Assembly (NCBI GenBank): GCA_016719605.1 | Contig: JADJYW010000001.1 | Location: 682,001-746,000, forward strand | Length of the DNA stretch: 64,000 nt | Direction: 5' to 3' | Source: Lewinellaceae bacterium | GTDB lineage: Bacteria > Bacteroidota > Bacteroidia > Chitinophagales > Saprospiraceae | Part shown: in pieces, positions 9,696 to 19,012 of the stretch | How the letters are laid out: each line of letters opens with the position of its first letter | Position numbering within the stretch: position 1 is the stretch's first letter | Position numbers and translations under genes: made by a program | Notes under the pieces: model-generated | What the model was told of the DNA's origin: nothing | The model's database searches: none | Seen by the model: the letters and a program-made list of their open reading frames with translations, nothing else

Positions 9696-11216
9696 ATGAC
9701 ATCACTACCTACTCTGATCATTTCGTTTGCCGGCATTGCCCTGGTACTGACCGCGCTGACCCGCTGGGCCAAAAAGACCGACAACCTGTTGCTCACATTC
9801 CTGCAATACTTCTGCGGCGTCTGGTTTTTCTTCTCCGGTGCGGTGAAAGCCATTGACCCCATCGGTACGGCTTACAAAATGGAAGACTATTTTGTGGCCT
9901 TCGAGAATACCTTTTCGGGGCTGCAAAATGTATTTGCCGGGCTGGCGCCCATGTTTCCGGCACTAACCAAGTACAGCGCGGGGTTTTCTATTTTTATGAT
10001 CGTGCTGGAAATTGCCCTGGGTGTCATGCTCATCCTCGGCTACACCCGCCGGTTCACGGCCTGGCTGTTTTTCATCATCCTGTTGTTTTTTACTTTCCTC
10101 ACCGGCTTCACCTACCTCACCGGATTTGTGCCGGCGGAGGCCAATTTCTTTGACTTCGCCAAGTGGGGGCCGTATGTAAAAACCCAGATGCGGGTGACCG
10201 ATTGCGGTTGTTTCGGCGATTTTATCAAACTGGATCCCAAAGTATCCTTTTTCAAAGATGTGTTCCTGCTGGCGCCGGCGCTGGTCTTTTTGTTTCGCAG
10301 CAAAAACATGCACCAGCTGTTCACCGCCAAAGGCCGCAATGTACTCACGGGCGCCGCCGCTGCGGTGTCGCTGGTCTTTTGCTGGTACAGCACTTACTAC
10401 GACCTGCCGGTGGTGGACTTCCGTCCGTTCAAACTGAACGCCAATATTCGGGAGCGCAAGGCCCTGGAGGAAGAAGCCCGCGGCAACATCGAGATCATCG
10501 GCTGGGTGATGGAAAACACCAACACCGGCGAGGTGAAAAAAGTGATGATCCCCATGTCGCAGTACAAGGAACTGGTGGCCCAATATCCGAAAGACAAAGG
10601 CTGGAAAATCAAGGACCAGATCAAGACCGAGCCGTTTATCGAGAAAGACGGCAAGCGGGTGCTTATTGAGGAAACCAAAGTCAGCGATTTTGCCATTGAA
10701 AGCCCCGACGGCGACGTGACGGAGGATATCCTGAATGAGCAAGGCTACACCCTGATGGTCATCGCCTACAAATTTTACGGAGAAAAAACCACGGAAACCA
10801 TCGTCGTGCAAGACACGACCTGGGCCTACGACACGCTGAACATCGGTACCGATTCCCTGCGCATCGAGCCGCGCGTGGCCGAGGTAACGCCGAAAAAAGT
10901 GCAGCGGGATATCTACATCCCGGAGGCCTGGTACGGCGACCTGTTCCGCAACCAGATCAATCCGCTGGCCGAAGCGGCCAAAAAAGCGGGCTGGAAGGTT
11001 TTTGCCGTGAACACTTTCCAGGATACGGAGGTGGATCAACTGTTTCGCAGGAGCGTCGGCGCCGATTACCCGTTCTACCACGGCGACGACAAGCTGCTCA
11101 AAACGATCATTCGCTCCAACCCCGGCTTGGTCGTGTTGAAAAACGGCGCCGTAGTAGGGCAGTACCATTGGCGGCATTTGCCGAGCGTGGATGCGCTGAC
11201 GGGAAAGTTCAGGTAA
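9696..11216 (+). CDS. BT_3928-family DoxX-like membrane protein
   Basis: 506 aa. The N-terminal half is a DoxX-like membrane domain with several hydrophobic helices (SLPTLIISFAGIALVL, FCGVWFFFSGAVKAIDP, FSIFMIVLEIALGVMLILGY, WLFFIILLFFTFLTG) and a conserved VTDCGCFGDFIKL motif typical of the family. The C-terminal half (from about residue 230) is soluble, with charged strands and an end resembling a thioredoxin-like fold (AKKAGWKVFAVNTF, NPGLVVLKNGAVVGQYHWRHLP). Family members follow DUF1599 genes and often precede tpiA in Bacteroidota; tpiA is absent here and a mobile-like element follows instead. The role is probably in membrane redox or quinone-linked chemistry, by inference from DoxX only. 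Confidence 0.75.
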   Translation: MTSLPTLIISFAGIALVLTALTRWAKKTDNLLLTFLQYFCGVWFFFSGAVKAIDPIGTAYKMEDYFVAFENTFSGLQNVFAGLAPMFPALTKYSAGFSIFMIVLEIALGVMLILGYTRRFTAWLFFIILLFFTFLTGFTYLTGFVPAEANFFDFAKWGPYVKTQMRVTDCGCFGDFIKLDPKVSFFKDVFLLAPALVFLFRSKNMHQLFTAKGRNVLTGAAAAVSLVFCWYSTYYDLPVVDFRPFKLNANIRERKALEEEARGNIEIIGWVMENTNTGEVKKVMIPMSQYKELVAQYPKDKGWKIKDQIKTEPFIEKDGKRVLIEETKVSDFAIESPDGDVTEDILNEQGYTLMVIAYKFYGEKTTETIVVQDTTWAYDTLNIGTDSLRIEPRVAEVTPKKVQRDIYIPEAWYGDLFRNQINPLAEAAKKAGWKVFAVNTFQDTEVDQLFRRSVGADYPFYHGDDKLLKTIIRSNPGLVVLKNGAVVGQYHWRHLPSVDALTGKFR

Positions 11217-11307
11217 CTTTTTTCGCAAGTACTTTTCCGGATATTTTCAAATGCAGGAGGGGGGTATCATGGCGCGGAGTTTTTGATAATCAAGTTAGTA
11301 AAACTCG

Positions 11308-11496
11308 GGGTAGAGGCTGTATCAAAAGTATGACTTTGACGGGAATTGATTTTTTCAGACAGGATTTACAAGATTTACAGGATAAATGAGGCGACTCCGT
11401 CGCCGAAAATCCTGTAAATCCTTTTTATCCTGTCAAAAAATGAATTCGCCTGTCAACGGCGCAATACGGTGCGGACTTGTGAGACAGCCTCTACCC
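11308..11496. mobile_element. MITE-like long hairpin element with insertion-sequence-type ends
   Basis: The ends are a 13-bp perfect inverted repeat (gggtagaggctgt at 11308-11320, acagcctctaccc at 11484-11496), extending to 22 bp with two mismatches. Inside, a second inverted pair (gacaggatttacaagattta… at about 11358 and …tcctgtaaatcctttttatcctgtc at about 11410-11434) folds toward an apex ggcgactccgtcgcc at 11390-11404. The motif GAGGCTGTcTCAaAAGT resembles the terminal repeats of transposase-carrying insertion sequences in Bacteroidota. There is no coding capacity. It ends 4 bp before the nadM-like stop codon. Confidence 0.7.
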
Positions 11497-11499
11497 TGT

Positions 11500-12390
11500 T
11501 CAGCGCTCTTCCAGCCAAAAGGCCTCCAGCATCTCAAACAGGGGCTGGTGCTCGGGTACAAAGTGGCTGTTGCGCAGTTTTTCTACCTCAAACCAGCGAA
11601 GTTCGGCGATGTCATCGTCGGGTTCGGGTTCGCCGTCCACGAAGATACAGGCGTAGAGGTGGGTCATAACGCTGTCCATGGAATTGCGGTAGCGCCAATC
11701 GTCTATGCGGCAGGAGCCGAGGTAAGTGAGTTCGTCTATTTCGATATCGCCGCATTCTTCGCCGAGTTCGCGCAGGGCAGCCATTTCGTAACTGTCGTCT
11801 TCGGGGTCGGCGAAACCGCCGGGCAGGCGGAACCGGGTTTCGTTTTCCTTTCGGGCCAACAGCAGTTCGCGGTAGTCGGAGCGAAACACCGCTATGTCCA
11901 CCGTCGGATACACCGTCGGGTAGCGGGCAAACGTGCCGTACAACATACCCGCGCGAAAATCCCGGGCACTTTCGGACTCCACCGCAACAGGCTCGTCCGG
12001 GAAGTCCGTTTCCACGGCATCCAGGGCTTCGGCGGGAAAACGCCCGGAGTACCGCTCCAGGAACTCGTCCGAACTGCCGTACAGGGTGACTGCTCCCTCG
12101 GGGCGCAAAGCCAGCACCCGCCGGTCAAGTTCCTGACTCCAGATGCGGTCGTCCGGCAAGTCCGGCATCTCGGCTACGGGTACTGCGTCGCCATATTTTT
12201 CCAGAAACATCTGCCCGCGAAACTCCCACTCCATGGGGTTTCGATCGCTGGGAGCCGGATTGGAGCCAAGGAAAACAAATACCTGTTGGTGTTTCTGCCG
12301 GACGGACTGGATCAGCCGTTCATGTACGGGGTTGAGTTCAAACACCTGAAAGCGCCCGATGATAATGCCGGTGCCGGATGGAGTAGTCAT
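11500..12390 (-). CDS. Bifunctional NMN adenylyltransferase / Nudix hydrolase
   Basis: 296 aa from the ATG at 12390 (MTTPSGTGIII); longer readings extend into the upstream leader and lack support. The N-terminal half is a nucleotidyltransferase of the NadM type with GRFQVFELNPVHERLI (HxGH-like site) and FLGSNPAPSDRNPMEW (about residues 10-60). The C-terminal half (from about residue 165) is a Nudix domain with RLPGGF and RELGEECG. Proteins with this layout make NAD from NMN and ATP and hydrolyse ADP-ribose, so the gene probably serves NAD synthesis and recycling. The Nudix box has one extra residue between the first Glu/Asp and REL compared with the textbook spacing. A -7-like sequence (tacCTTGC on the minus strand, about 12410-12417) lies 20 bp upstream. 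Confidence 0.88.
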   Translation of the reverse strand: MTTPSGTGIIIGRFQVFELNPVHERLIQSVRQKHQQVFVFLGSNPAPSDRNPMEWEFRGQMFLEKYGDAVPVAEMPDLPDDRIWSQELDRRVLALRPEGAVTLYGSSDEFLERYSGRFPAEALDAVETDFPDEPVAVESESARDFRAGMLYGTFARYPTVYPTVDIAVFRSDYRELLLARKENETRFRLPGGFADPEDDSYEMAALRELGEECGDIEIDELTYLGSCRIDDWRYRNSMDSVMTHLYACIFVDGEPEPDDDIAELRWFEVEKLRNSHFVPEHQPLFEMLEAFWLEER

Positions 12391-12474
12391 GTGAATCAAT
12401 TTTGCCGGCGGCAAGGTACAAAAAAGAAGACGGCCCGGGCGGGCACAGGCAAGGGCAGGTAACCTGACGGGCAT

Positions 12475-12511
12475 AAAAAAAGTCGCCCCGGGGGTTTAGT
12501 CCCGAAACGAC
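12475..12511 (-). terminator. Intrinsic terminator on the minus strand
   Basis: Read on the minus strand, 12511-12482 forms a 10-11 bp GC-rich stem using G·U pairs, followed by seven Ts (12481-12475). On the plus strand the wobble pairs become C·A mismatches, so the structure is specific to minus-strand RNA. No protein gene lies immediately upstream on that strand. Confidence 0.65.
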
Positions 12512-12626
12512 GTGTTATGCTTTGGGGATTACTGGTCGCTTGAAGAAGGTGATTATTTGCAGCCTGAACACCGTTGGAAAAACTCAGGATTCTGTACTTG
12601 TCACTGGTTACTTCGGAAGGCCGCGC
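12475..12626 (-). ncRNA. Candidate small RNA upstream of the NMN adenylyltransferase gene
   Basis: The 416-bp gap 12391-12806 contains no convincing protein gene. On the minus strand there is a near-consensus -7 box (GATTTTTG, 12639-12632, one mismatch), a GCAAA/TTTGC at 12655-12659, about 150 nt of sequence with a local hairpin (CCTGA…TCAGG), and the strand-specific terminator at 12475-12511. This fits an independent small RNA or a terminated leader. I could not match it to a named family; 6S RNA is one guess. The remainder (12627-12806) is the upstream region of the sensor kinase gene, where I see nothing else. Confidence 0.35.
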
Positions 12627-12806
12627 ATTTTCAAAAATCGGACTGCTCTTTTTTGCAAAAGGTGCTGCAAAGCAACGTCGGTGTGCGGCATCAGGCAAGC
12701 GCCAACCCATATCCGTGTAGTTTGGGTCAATATCTGTGCAAATCGAGAAATTCTAACCCGGCATTCTCCACTGTGCTGTACCTTTTGCCGGCTATTTCAC
12801 CATACC

Positions 12807-15786
12807 ATGCGTACCATCTGGATCATTTTTCTGCTGGCTGGACTTTCGGGGCTTGCCGCACAAACGCCTGCCTACCTGCACTACGGTGTGCGCGACGGGT
12901 TGCCCGGAAATTTTGTGCATTGCGGGCTACAAGACCGCGACGGCCTGCTCTGGTTTGGCACCGACAAAGGTTTAGCCAGTTTCGACGGTATCCGGTTTCG
13001 CGTTTATGGTGTGGCGGAGGGGTTGCCCGACCCGGAAGTTCTCCATATCCAGGAGGATAGTTATGGGCGGATTTGGCTGTTCTGTTTTCGGAAAAAACCG
13101 TGCTACATGCTCAACGGGCGCATCATTACGGAAAAGGATGACCCCGTGTTGGCCGGCATCGAATTTCAGACAGGTACCGGCACCCTGACCGAAGAGCCGG
13201 GTTCGGGCATCTGGCTCGCCGAGTCGACCCGACAAACTTATCGCATAGAGCAGGGCGCCGTTCAGTCGGTTAAGTTTCCAAGCGACGTGTCGTGTTTCCA
13301 CCGCATTGGCGATGCATTTCTCGCCATGGGTTTGGCTTCCATTATGCGGGTCACCCCGGAGGGAGGCGTTGAAATGCTGCACGACATGAAACCCGAATAT
13401 GCCAGCAATCCATCTATTTGCATTCGTGAAAACCGTATCCTGTATGCATATCCCAACGGTCTGGTACTGCTGGAATGGCAAGATGGTCAAATTCGGAAAT
13501 TAGCGGAAAAACCTGGCTTGAGCGGGCAGGTTTTTGCTGATCACCTCGGGCGTTTTTGGGTGTGTTCGCCGGCGCACGGGGCTGTTTTGTTCGATAACCA
13601 GACAGGTGACCTGAGCGCACCCACCTACTTTTTGAACGACAAAAAAGTGAACCGGGTTTTCGAGGATGCCCAGCATAACCTCTGGTTTTGCACACTCAAC
13701 GAAGGCATCTTCATGCTCCAGCAAAATGCCCCGCTCCTGTTTCAAAACCGACAGGACTTTCCATCCCTCAATATCCGCTCGCTCGCCCGTACTGCTGCCG
13801 GGCACATACTGGCGGGCGACGATGCCGGAAACGTCCATATCCTGCACGGGAATGCCGGCCGGCACATTTCCTTAGGTTCGGCAGACGGCTACAACCTGGT
13901 CCGACAAATTGTCCCCATAGGCCACGATGCCTTCTGGGTCGCCTCCGATGAGGGTTTATTCCGGTACAAAGCCCACTCCCAAAGCGGCGAAACACACATG
14001 GCGCAAGCCAGCCTCAAGTCGGTCTGCCTTCAGCCCAAACAATTGTGGATAGCGGCCGGAACCTCCCTGAGCATACTGGATCTCGCCACTCAAACCATAC
14101 ACGACATCATCACCAACCGCTTCACCGCCGTGGCCGCTGATGCTACCGGAAATATCTGGGCCGGCGGCATAGACGGCCTCTACTCCCGGCAGGATAGTTT
14201 CCAGTTTAACTGGGGCGACCGCTTTCCGGAACTGAAAAACCGGATTATGGCTATAAAAACCGCCGACAATGGCCACATCTGGGCAGTGACGCCAAGAGAC
14301 GGACTGTTGTCGGTGTCGGTAAACGCCGGAATGATCACCGGCGTGGATATCGTCAACCACCGGCTCAACACGCCGATCTTCAATATCCAATCACTCTATG
14401 TAGAACCCGGAGGCCGCGTCTGGCTATCTACAAACCGCGGGATATACGGTGTGGACAAGGCGTGGCGCGTCGTCCATTTCAGCACCGCCGACGGTCTGGC
14501 CGACGACGACGTCAACGCCGTGCTGGTGCATCAGGACACGCTTTGGGCGGGCACTGTCTCGGGCCTGTCGCGCCTGATCTTGCGGCAACCCGAAGAAACC
14601 GACGATTTCAAAACACTCCTTGTGGGGGTAGAATATCAAAAGGACAAACAAACCATTTATCGCCACCTGATTGACTCGACCCAAACCACCACCTGCCTGA
14701 TGTTGCCCCCGGATGCTTCCATGGTGGAATTGTACCTGTCGGGCCTGGACTACCGCCACCGGGGCAACCTGCGCTTCGAGATCGTACAAACCGAGAGACT
14801 ACTGCCTATGTATTGCTGGACGCTGGGCAATATCCTCGCCGCGTTGTCAGGCAACTCGGACACGAGCTGGGTCGAATCGGGTACCTTCCTTTTGGGGGTG
14901 CGCGTGCCCGCCGGCAGGTATCAGATACAGGTCACGGCAGTCAAAATATCCGGTATCCGAAGTTGTCTTCCCGGCCACCTGATCCTGATCAAATACCCCA
15001 ATTGGTACGAAACGGTTTGGTTTTTTTTATCGGTTTGGGGTCTGATTTCATTCGGCATCTGGCGTGGGTACCGCGCGCGGTTGGCCTATCGGGAAATCAA
15101 TGCTGCTGCCGCAACACTCCAGTTGCAGGCCCTGCAATCCCAAATGAGCCCACATTTTATTGGAAACACGGTGAATGCCATCCAGCAGTTTTTGCACCCG
15201 CCCGACCCGGAAAAAGCAAGCGAGTACATAGCCCTGTTCGTCCGGCTGCTGCGGCGTACCATGCTCTATTCGGAAACGCCCATCATTACGTTCGAGCAAG
15301 AGATAGCTTACCTGCGCGAATATCTCCAACTGGTGCAGCTCCGCTTCGAAGACAAGTTTCAATACGAAATTCTCGGAGACGATAATGTATTGCCCGACAC
15401 GCCCATACCGAGTATGCTTGTGCAACCGCTTTTGGAGAATGCAACCCTGCACGGCCTGGCGCCCGAAGGCATCTCGATGCTCGAACTCGCATTTTTTTCA
15501 ACAACGACCGCCTGTATTGCATGGTGACCGACAACGGTATCGGTATACGGGCATCCGAACAAAAAAACGGGACGCCGGAACGGGGCGCACCTCAAAAGGA
15601 CTGGAACTGCTGCACAAAAAAATTGAATCCCTCAACCACCTCTACGACCTCAGCCTGACCCTGTCCGTCCAGGACTTGTCCGAAACAGATACCACACAAA
15701 CCGGCACTTGTATCACCTTAACGTACCTGCCGCACAAAATATGGAAAACGAAAAGTATCAATCCGGTCAGCCCGCCCGCCTCGTGA
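12807..15786 (+). CDS. LytS-type sensor histidine kinase with Reg_prop propeller, two frameshifts
   Basis: The ATG at 12807 gives a signal peptide (MRTIWIIFLLAGLSGLAAQ); the upstream open frame is not needed. A periplasmic two-component-regulator propeller (about residues 25-690) shows repeated units such as DRDGLLWFGTDKGLASFDG and PGGRVWLSTNRGIYG. One membrane helix (about 738-758) precedes a His_kinase domain (PF06580 type) with QSQMSPHF near residue 781, then LLENATLHG. The frame breaks twice near the end: a T7 run (15492-15498) and an A7 run (about 15560-15566). Adding one base at each gives NNDRLYCMVTDNGIGIRASEQ, then SKGLELLHKKIE, and a 993-aa protein ending at 15786, overlapping the LytTR gene. 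Both look like homopolymer errors. It phosphorylates, by inference, the next gene product. Confidence 0.85.
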
Positions 15787-16544
15787 CTGTCCTGGTGGAC
15801 GACGAAATCGGGGCCATAAACACCCTGCGCGGCATGCTGGGCGAATACTGCCCGCAGATATTCGTGGCCGCTTCCGCCATGTCGGTAAAAACGGCCGTGG
15901 AGGCTGCCGTTGCCATCGAACCGGACTTGCTTTTCCTCGATATCGAAATGCCACCGCTCGGCAAAGGTTTCGACGTACTGGAACAGTGCGCACCCTACAA
16001 CTTCGGGGTCATCTTCACCACGGCACATCCGAAGTATGCCATAGATGCGATTACGCTGGCGCAGCCGTGGGCGTATTTAGTCAAACCTTTCAGTGTTTCC
16101 GAACTGCGGGCCGCTGTGCAGGTGGCCGAGAACAGACTCCGAAGCCGGGATATGTCCCTCCTCGATCATGCCCGACGCCAGCCGCTCATTGTGCAGGATA
16201 GTCGCAAGGGTACGCTGGTGCTTCGTGCGGGCAATATCGTTTACTGCCAGGCCGGCGGTAGTTTCACCGATATCTATGTCTGGAAAAATGGCACCATGGA
16301 AAAAATCACCACCTCCCGTAATCTTGGCGAATACGAGGCAGAACTGCCCGGCCTGCTTTTTTGCCGCACACACAACAGTTTCTTAGTCAACATGACCCTG
16401 GTAGAACGGTTTGAGCGCACCGGCCGCAACGGTGTGGTCCACTTCTCCGTACCCGGCAGCCAGGCGGGCGTGTCAGTGGCCAAAATGGAGGTTGTAGCAA
16501 AACATTTTGAGGAATTGACGCGATTTAACCGGAAAACCTTCTAA
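15741..16544 (+). CDS. LytTR family response regulator
   Basis: 267 aa from the ATG at 15741 (MENEKYQSG), which overlaps the 3' end of the kinase gene by 46 bp, indicating translational coupling. The receiver domain (about residues 15-130) has the acidic pair VDDE, the phospho-acceptor Asp in FLDIEMP (about residue 67), a Thr in IFTTAHPKYA and Lys in VKPF. The C-terminal LytTR DNA-binding domain (about 160-260) has VYCQAGGSFTDIYV, the T-S-R-N-L segment and FCRTHNSFLVN. The kinase/LytTR pair is a classic two-component unit; its target genes are not evident here. Confidence 0.92.
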   Translation: MENEKYQSGQPARLVTVLVDDEIGAINTLRGMLGEYCPQIFVAASAMSVKTAVEAAVAIEPDLLFLDIEMPPLGKGFDVLEQCAPYNFGVIFTTAHPKYAIDAITLAQPWAYLVKPFSVSELRAAVQVAENRLRSRDMSLLDHARRQPLIVQDSRKGTLVLRAGNIVYCQAGGSFTDIYVWKNGTMEKITTSRNLGEYEAELPGLLFCRTHNSFLVNMTLVERFERTGRNGVVHFSVPGSQAGVSVAKMEVVAKHFEELTRFNRKTF

Positions 16545-16620
16545 CCCTCCAACCTTCCAACCTTCTAACAACCTTCCAACCTTCTAACCCTCCAACCTTC
16601 TAACCAAAAACCTTCCAACC
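16545..16620. repeat. CCTTCCAACC/CCTTCTAACC word repeat
   Basis: The gap between the LytTR gene and the iscA-type gene consists almost entirely of imperfect copies of aaccttct / aaccttcc / aaccctcc. The same family occurs at 23046-23090 and in a long array at 29012-29195. Confidence 0.75.
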
Positions 16621-16621
16621 C

Positions 16622-16948
16622 CTACACGGCGAAACTTTCCCCGCAGCCGCAGGTGCGTGTAGCGTTGGGATTATTGAAAGAGAACCCCTTGCCGTTCAGT
16701 CCGCCGGAAAATTCCAGGGTAGTATGGAACAGGTACAGGAAGCTTTTCAGGTCGGTGACGATCTTCACGCCATTGTCCTCAAAAACCTGATCGTTCGGTT
16801 TAGACTCGTTGTCGAAGTCGAGTTTGTAGGACAAGCCGGAGCAACCGCCCGACACGACACTCACCCGGAGGAAAAAGTCGTCGGCGATGCTGCCCGAGGA
16901 ACGTACCTCGGATATTTTCTGCTTGGCGCTGTCTGCTACGAAAATCAT
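16622..16948 (-). CDS. HesB/IscA-type iron-sulfur assembly protein
   Basis: 108 aa, the normal size of A-type carriers. The three conserved cysteines are present: GGCSGLSYKL (about residue 36) and the C-terminal CGCGESF. It receives nascent Fe-S clusters and passes them to apo-proteins in the cytoplasm. It lies 24 bp downstream of iscU in the same direction, forming iscS-iscU-iscA. Assignment to IscA, ErpA or SufA is not resolvable from sequence alone. Confidence 0.92.
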   Translation of the reverse strand: MIFVADSAKQKISEVRSSGSIADDFFLRVSVVSGGCSGLSYKLDFDNESKPNDQVFEDNGVKIVTDLKSFLYLFHTTLEFSGGLNGKGFSFNNPNATRTCGCGESFAV

Positions 16949-16972
16949 GGCAATTCGATGTATTTTGTTGTT

Positions 16973-17386
16973 TTAGGCGGTGACGGCGGCGGAATCGGCG
17001 GTGATGCCGTTTTTCTCCTGGTAGTCTTTGATGGCCGCTTTGATAGCATCTTCAGCCAGTACGGAACAGTGGATTTTTACGGGCGGGAGCGCCAATTCTT
17101 CCACGATATCCATGTTATCAATTTTGAGGGCTTCGTCCACCGACTTGCCCTTGAGCCATTCGGTGGCTAAGGAAGAGGAAGCGATGGCGGAGCCGCAGCC
17201 GAAGGTTTTGAATTTGGCGTCACGAATGAGGCCGGTTTCTTCGTCCACCTCAATTTGCAGGCGCATGACGTCGCCGCATTCGGGTGCGCCGACGAGGCCG
17301 GTGCCTACGTTTTTGCTGCTTTTGTCCAAAACGCCGACGTTGCGCGGGTGTTGAAAGTGGTCGAGAACTTTTGTGCTATATGCCAT
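16973..17386 (-). CDS. iscU: Fe-S cluster assembly scaffold IscU
   Basis: 137 aa. It begins MAYSTKVLDHFQHPRNVG, the IscU signature. The three scaffold cysteines are GAPECGDVM, KTFGCGSAIASSS and KIHCSVLAEDA, with the LPPVK motif (HscA recognition in the LPPVK form) just before the last cysteine. It builds [2Fe-2S] clusters using sulfur from IscS. It sits between iscS and the A-type carrier; no hscA/hscB or ferredoxin genes are next to it. Confidence 0.96.
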   Translation of the reverse strand: MAYSTKVLDHFQHPRNVGVLDKSSKNVGTGLVGAPECGDVMRLQIEVDEETGLIRDAKFKTFGCGSAIASSSLATEWLKGKSVDEALKIDNMDIVEELALPPVKIHCSVLAEDAIKAAIKDYQEKNGITADSAAVTA

Positions 17387-17392
17387 TTTCTA

Positions 17393-17430
17393 GCGATGAG
17401 TTATGAGCGATGAATGATGAGTTTTTTATT
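17393..17430. repeat. ATGAGTTATGAGCGATGAATGATGAG short-word repeat
   Basis: Imperfect iterations of gatgagt/gatgaat between iscU and iscS. A reverse-complement version (atcgctcatcgttcatcattcatcact) sits directly before the DUF1501 start at about 55083-55110. Confidence 0.5.
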
Positions 17431-17607
17431 GTTTGCCTTTTCCGCCGATCTTGTACAACAGTCCCCGGACAAAATAAAATATCCGGTATAACAACTTGGT
17501 AAACGGGTCGGGCGGACTTTCTATCGGCATCGTTAAATTATTTTATCCGGTCGCATGAATGCACTTGGTACGCTAATCGGAACAATCGAATCAATCGAAA
17601 AATCGAA

Positions 17608-18828
17608 TCAATGCGCCGACCACTCAATTTTGGTGAGGTCCACACCATCCTGGTACATTTCCCAGATGGGGCTAAGTTCGCGCATGTGGTTGACGCCTTT
17701 GCTGACGGCTTCGATGGCGAAGTCCACATCTTCCTCGGTGGTGAACCGGCCGAGGGAGAAACGGATGGACGAGTGTGCCAGGTCATCGCCGAGGCCCATG
17801 CCGACCAGCACATAAGATGGTTCCAAAGAAGCCGACGTGCAAGCCGAGCCGGATGATACTGCTACATTTTGGTTGAACGTCATCATCAGGCCCTCGCCTT
17901 CCACATGTTTGAAAGAGATGTTGGAGACGTGCGGCATCCGGCTGTTTACGTTGCCGTTGATTTTGGTTTCTTCCAGTTTGGTCAGTTCGCGTTCCAGTTT
18001 GTCGCGCAGGCGGCTGACGCGTTCGGCGTCCTGGGCCATTTCAAGGCGGGCGATTTCAGCCGCTTTGCCAAAGCCGACAATACCGGGAACATTGAGCGTG
18101 CCGGAGCGCATACCGCGTTCGTGGCCGCCGCCGTCCATCTGGGCGGTTACTTTCACCCGCGGGTTTTTGCGGCTCACGTACAGCGCGCCCACCCCTTTGG
18201 GGCCGTACATCTTGTGGCTGGTAAACGACATCAGGTGAACGCCAATCTCGCGGGGCAGGGTCGGGATTTTGCCTACGGCTTGCGTGGCATCGCTGTGGAA
18301 GAGCACGCCGTGTTTTTCGCAGATCATTGCGATTTCGCGCATAGGCTGGATCACGCCGGTTTCGTTGTTGGCCCACATGAGCGTCACCAGAATGGTCGTC
18401 GGTCGGATGGCGGCCTCCAGATCGGCGAGATCAACCAGACCGTCTTCTTTGACTTTCAGGTACGTGATTTCAGCTCCCTGTTTTTCCAGGTGTTTGCAGG
18501 TATCGAGGATGGCTTTGTGTTCCGTTTCGGCCGTGATGATGTGGTTGCCTTTGCGGGCGTACATCTCGAATACACCTTTGAGCGCCAGGTTGTTGCTCTC
18601 GGTAGCGCCGGATGTGAAGATCACCTCTTTGTCTTCTGCTCCGAGCAATTGAGCAATTTGCTCCCGGGCATAGTCCACAGCTTCTTCGGCTTCCCAGCCG
18701 TATTGGTGGCTGCGGCTGGCCGCGTTGCCGTGTTTTTCAAAAAAATAGGGGACCATCGTTTCCACCACGCGCGGATCGCAAGGGGTGGTCGAGTTGTTGT
18801 CCAGGTAAATAAGTCTGCGCTTATCCAT
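17608..18828 (-). CDS. iscS: Cysteine desulfurase IscS
   Basis: 406 aa from the ATG at 18828 (MDKRRLIYLDNNSTTP); a TTG six bases upstream is in frame but less likely. PLP-dependent removal of sulfur from cysteine for Fe-S and thio-cofactor synthesis. Visible features: TSGATESNNLALKG, the cofactor-binding region ETEHKAILDT, Lys in SFTSHKMYGPKG, and the catalytic loop SSGSACTSASLEPSYVL with the active Cys, the longer loop typical of the IscS group. It lies 221 bp upstream of iscU on the same strand; the gap holds short-word repeats. A -7 box on the minus strand (18880-18887) precedes it. Confidence 0.96.
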   Translation of the reverse strand: MDKRRLIYLDNNSTTPCDPRVVETMVPYFFEKHGNAASRSHQYGWEAEEAVDYAREQIAQLLGAEDKEVIFTSGATESNNLALKGVFEMYARKGNHIITAETEHKAILDTCKHLEKQGAEITYLKVKEDGLVDLADLEAAIRPTTILVTLMWANNETGVIQPMREIAMICEKHGVLFHSDATQAVGKIPTLPREIGVHLMSFTSHKMYGPKGVGALYVSRKNPRVKVTAQMDGGGHERGMRSGTLNVPGIVGFGKAAEIARLEMAQDAERVSRLRDKLERELTKLEETKINGNVNSRMPHVSNISFKHVEGEGLMMTFNQNVAVSSGSACTSASLEPSYVLVGMGLGDDLAHSSIRFSLGRFTTEEDVDFAIEAVSKGVNHMRELSPIWEMYQDGVDLTKIEWSAH

Positions 18829-18879
18829 ATTCAAAAATTGTCTTTGTATTTAGATTGATTCCAAGGCCTTTTCAAAGCG

Positions 18880-18887
18880 CAAATGTA
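18880..18887 (-). promoter_or_regulatory. -7 box for iscS (TACATTTG, minus strand)
   Basis: CAAATGTA on the plus strand is an exact TAnnTTTG on the minus strand, 51 bp before the iscS ATG. It lies in the 184-bp divergent gap between iscS and the fucosidase gene. Confidence 0.55.
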
Positions 18888-18976
18888 ACAGGTTGCGGAA
18901 AAAAAGGTTTGAAAAAAAACCAGGTGATTTTTTCAGGGTCAAACGGGATGCCGGCAGCAGTTTTCAAGGACATAGG

Positions 18977-18984
18977 TACCTTTG
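18977..18984 (+). promoter_or_regulatory. -7 box (TACCTTTG) for the fucosidase gene
   Basis: Exact TAnnTTTG match 28 bp before the ATG at 19013. Confidence 0.55.
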
Positions 18985-19012
18985 AAGCCAATCCGATTAA
19001 ACACTGCACGTC

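Noticed and set aside
11386..12462. 358-codon plus-strand frame opposite the NMN adenylyltransferase gene
   Set aside because: Antisense to a gene with clear nucleotidyltransferase and Nudix motifs.
12522..12806. N-terminal extension of the sensor kinase
   Set aside because: The ATG at 12807 starts a proper signal peptide; the extension lies over the candidate small RNA and lacks protein character.
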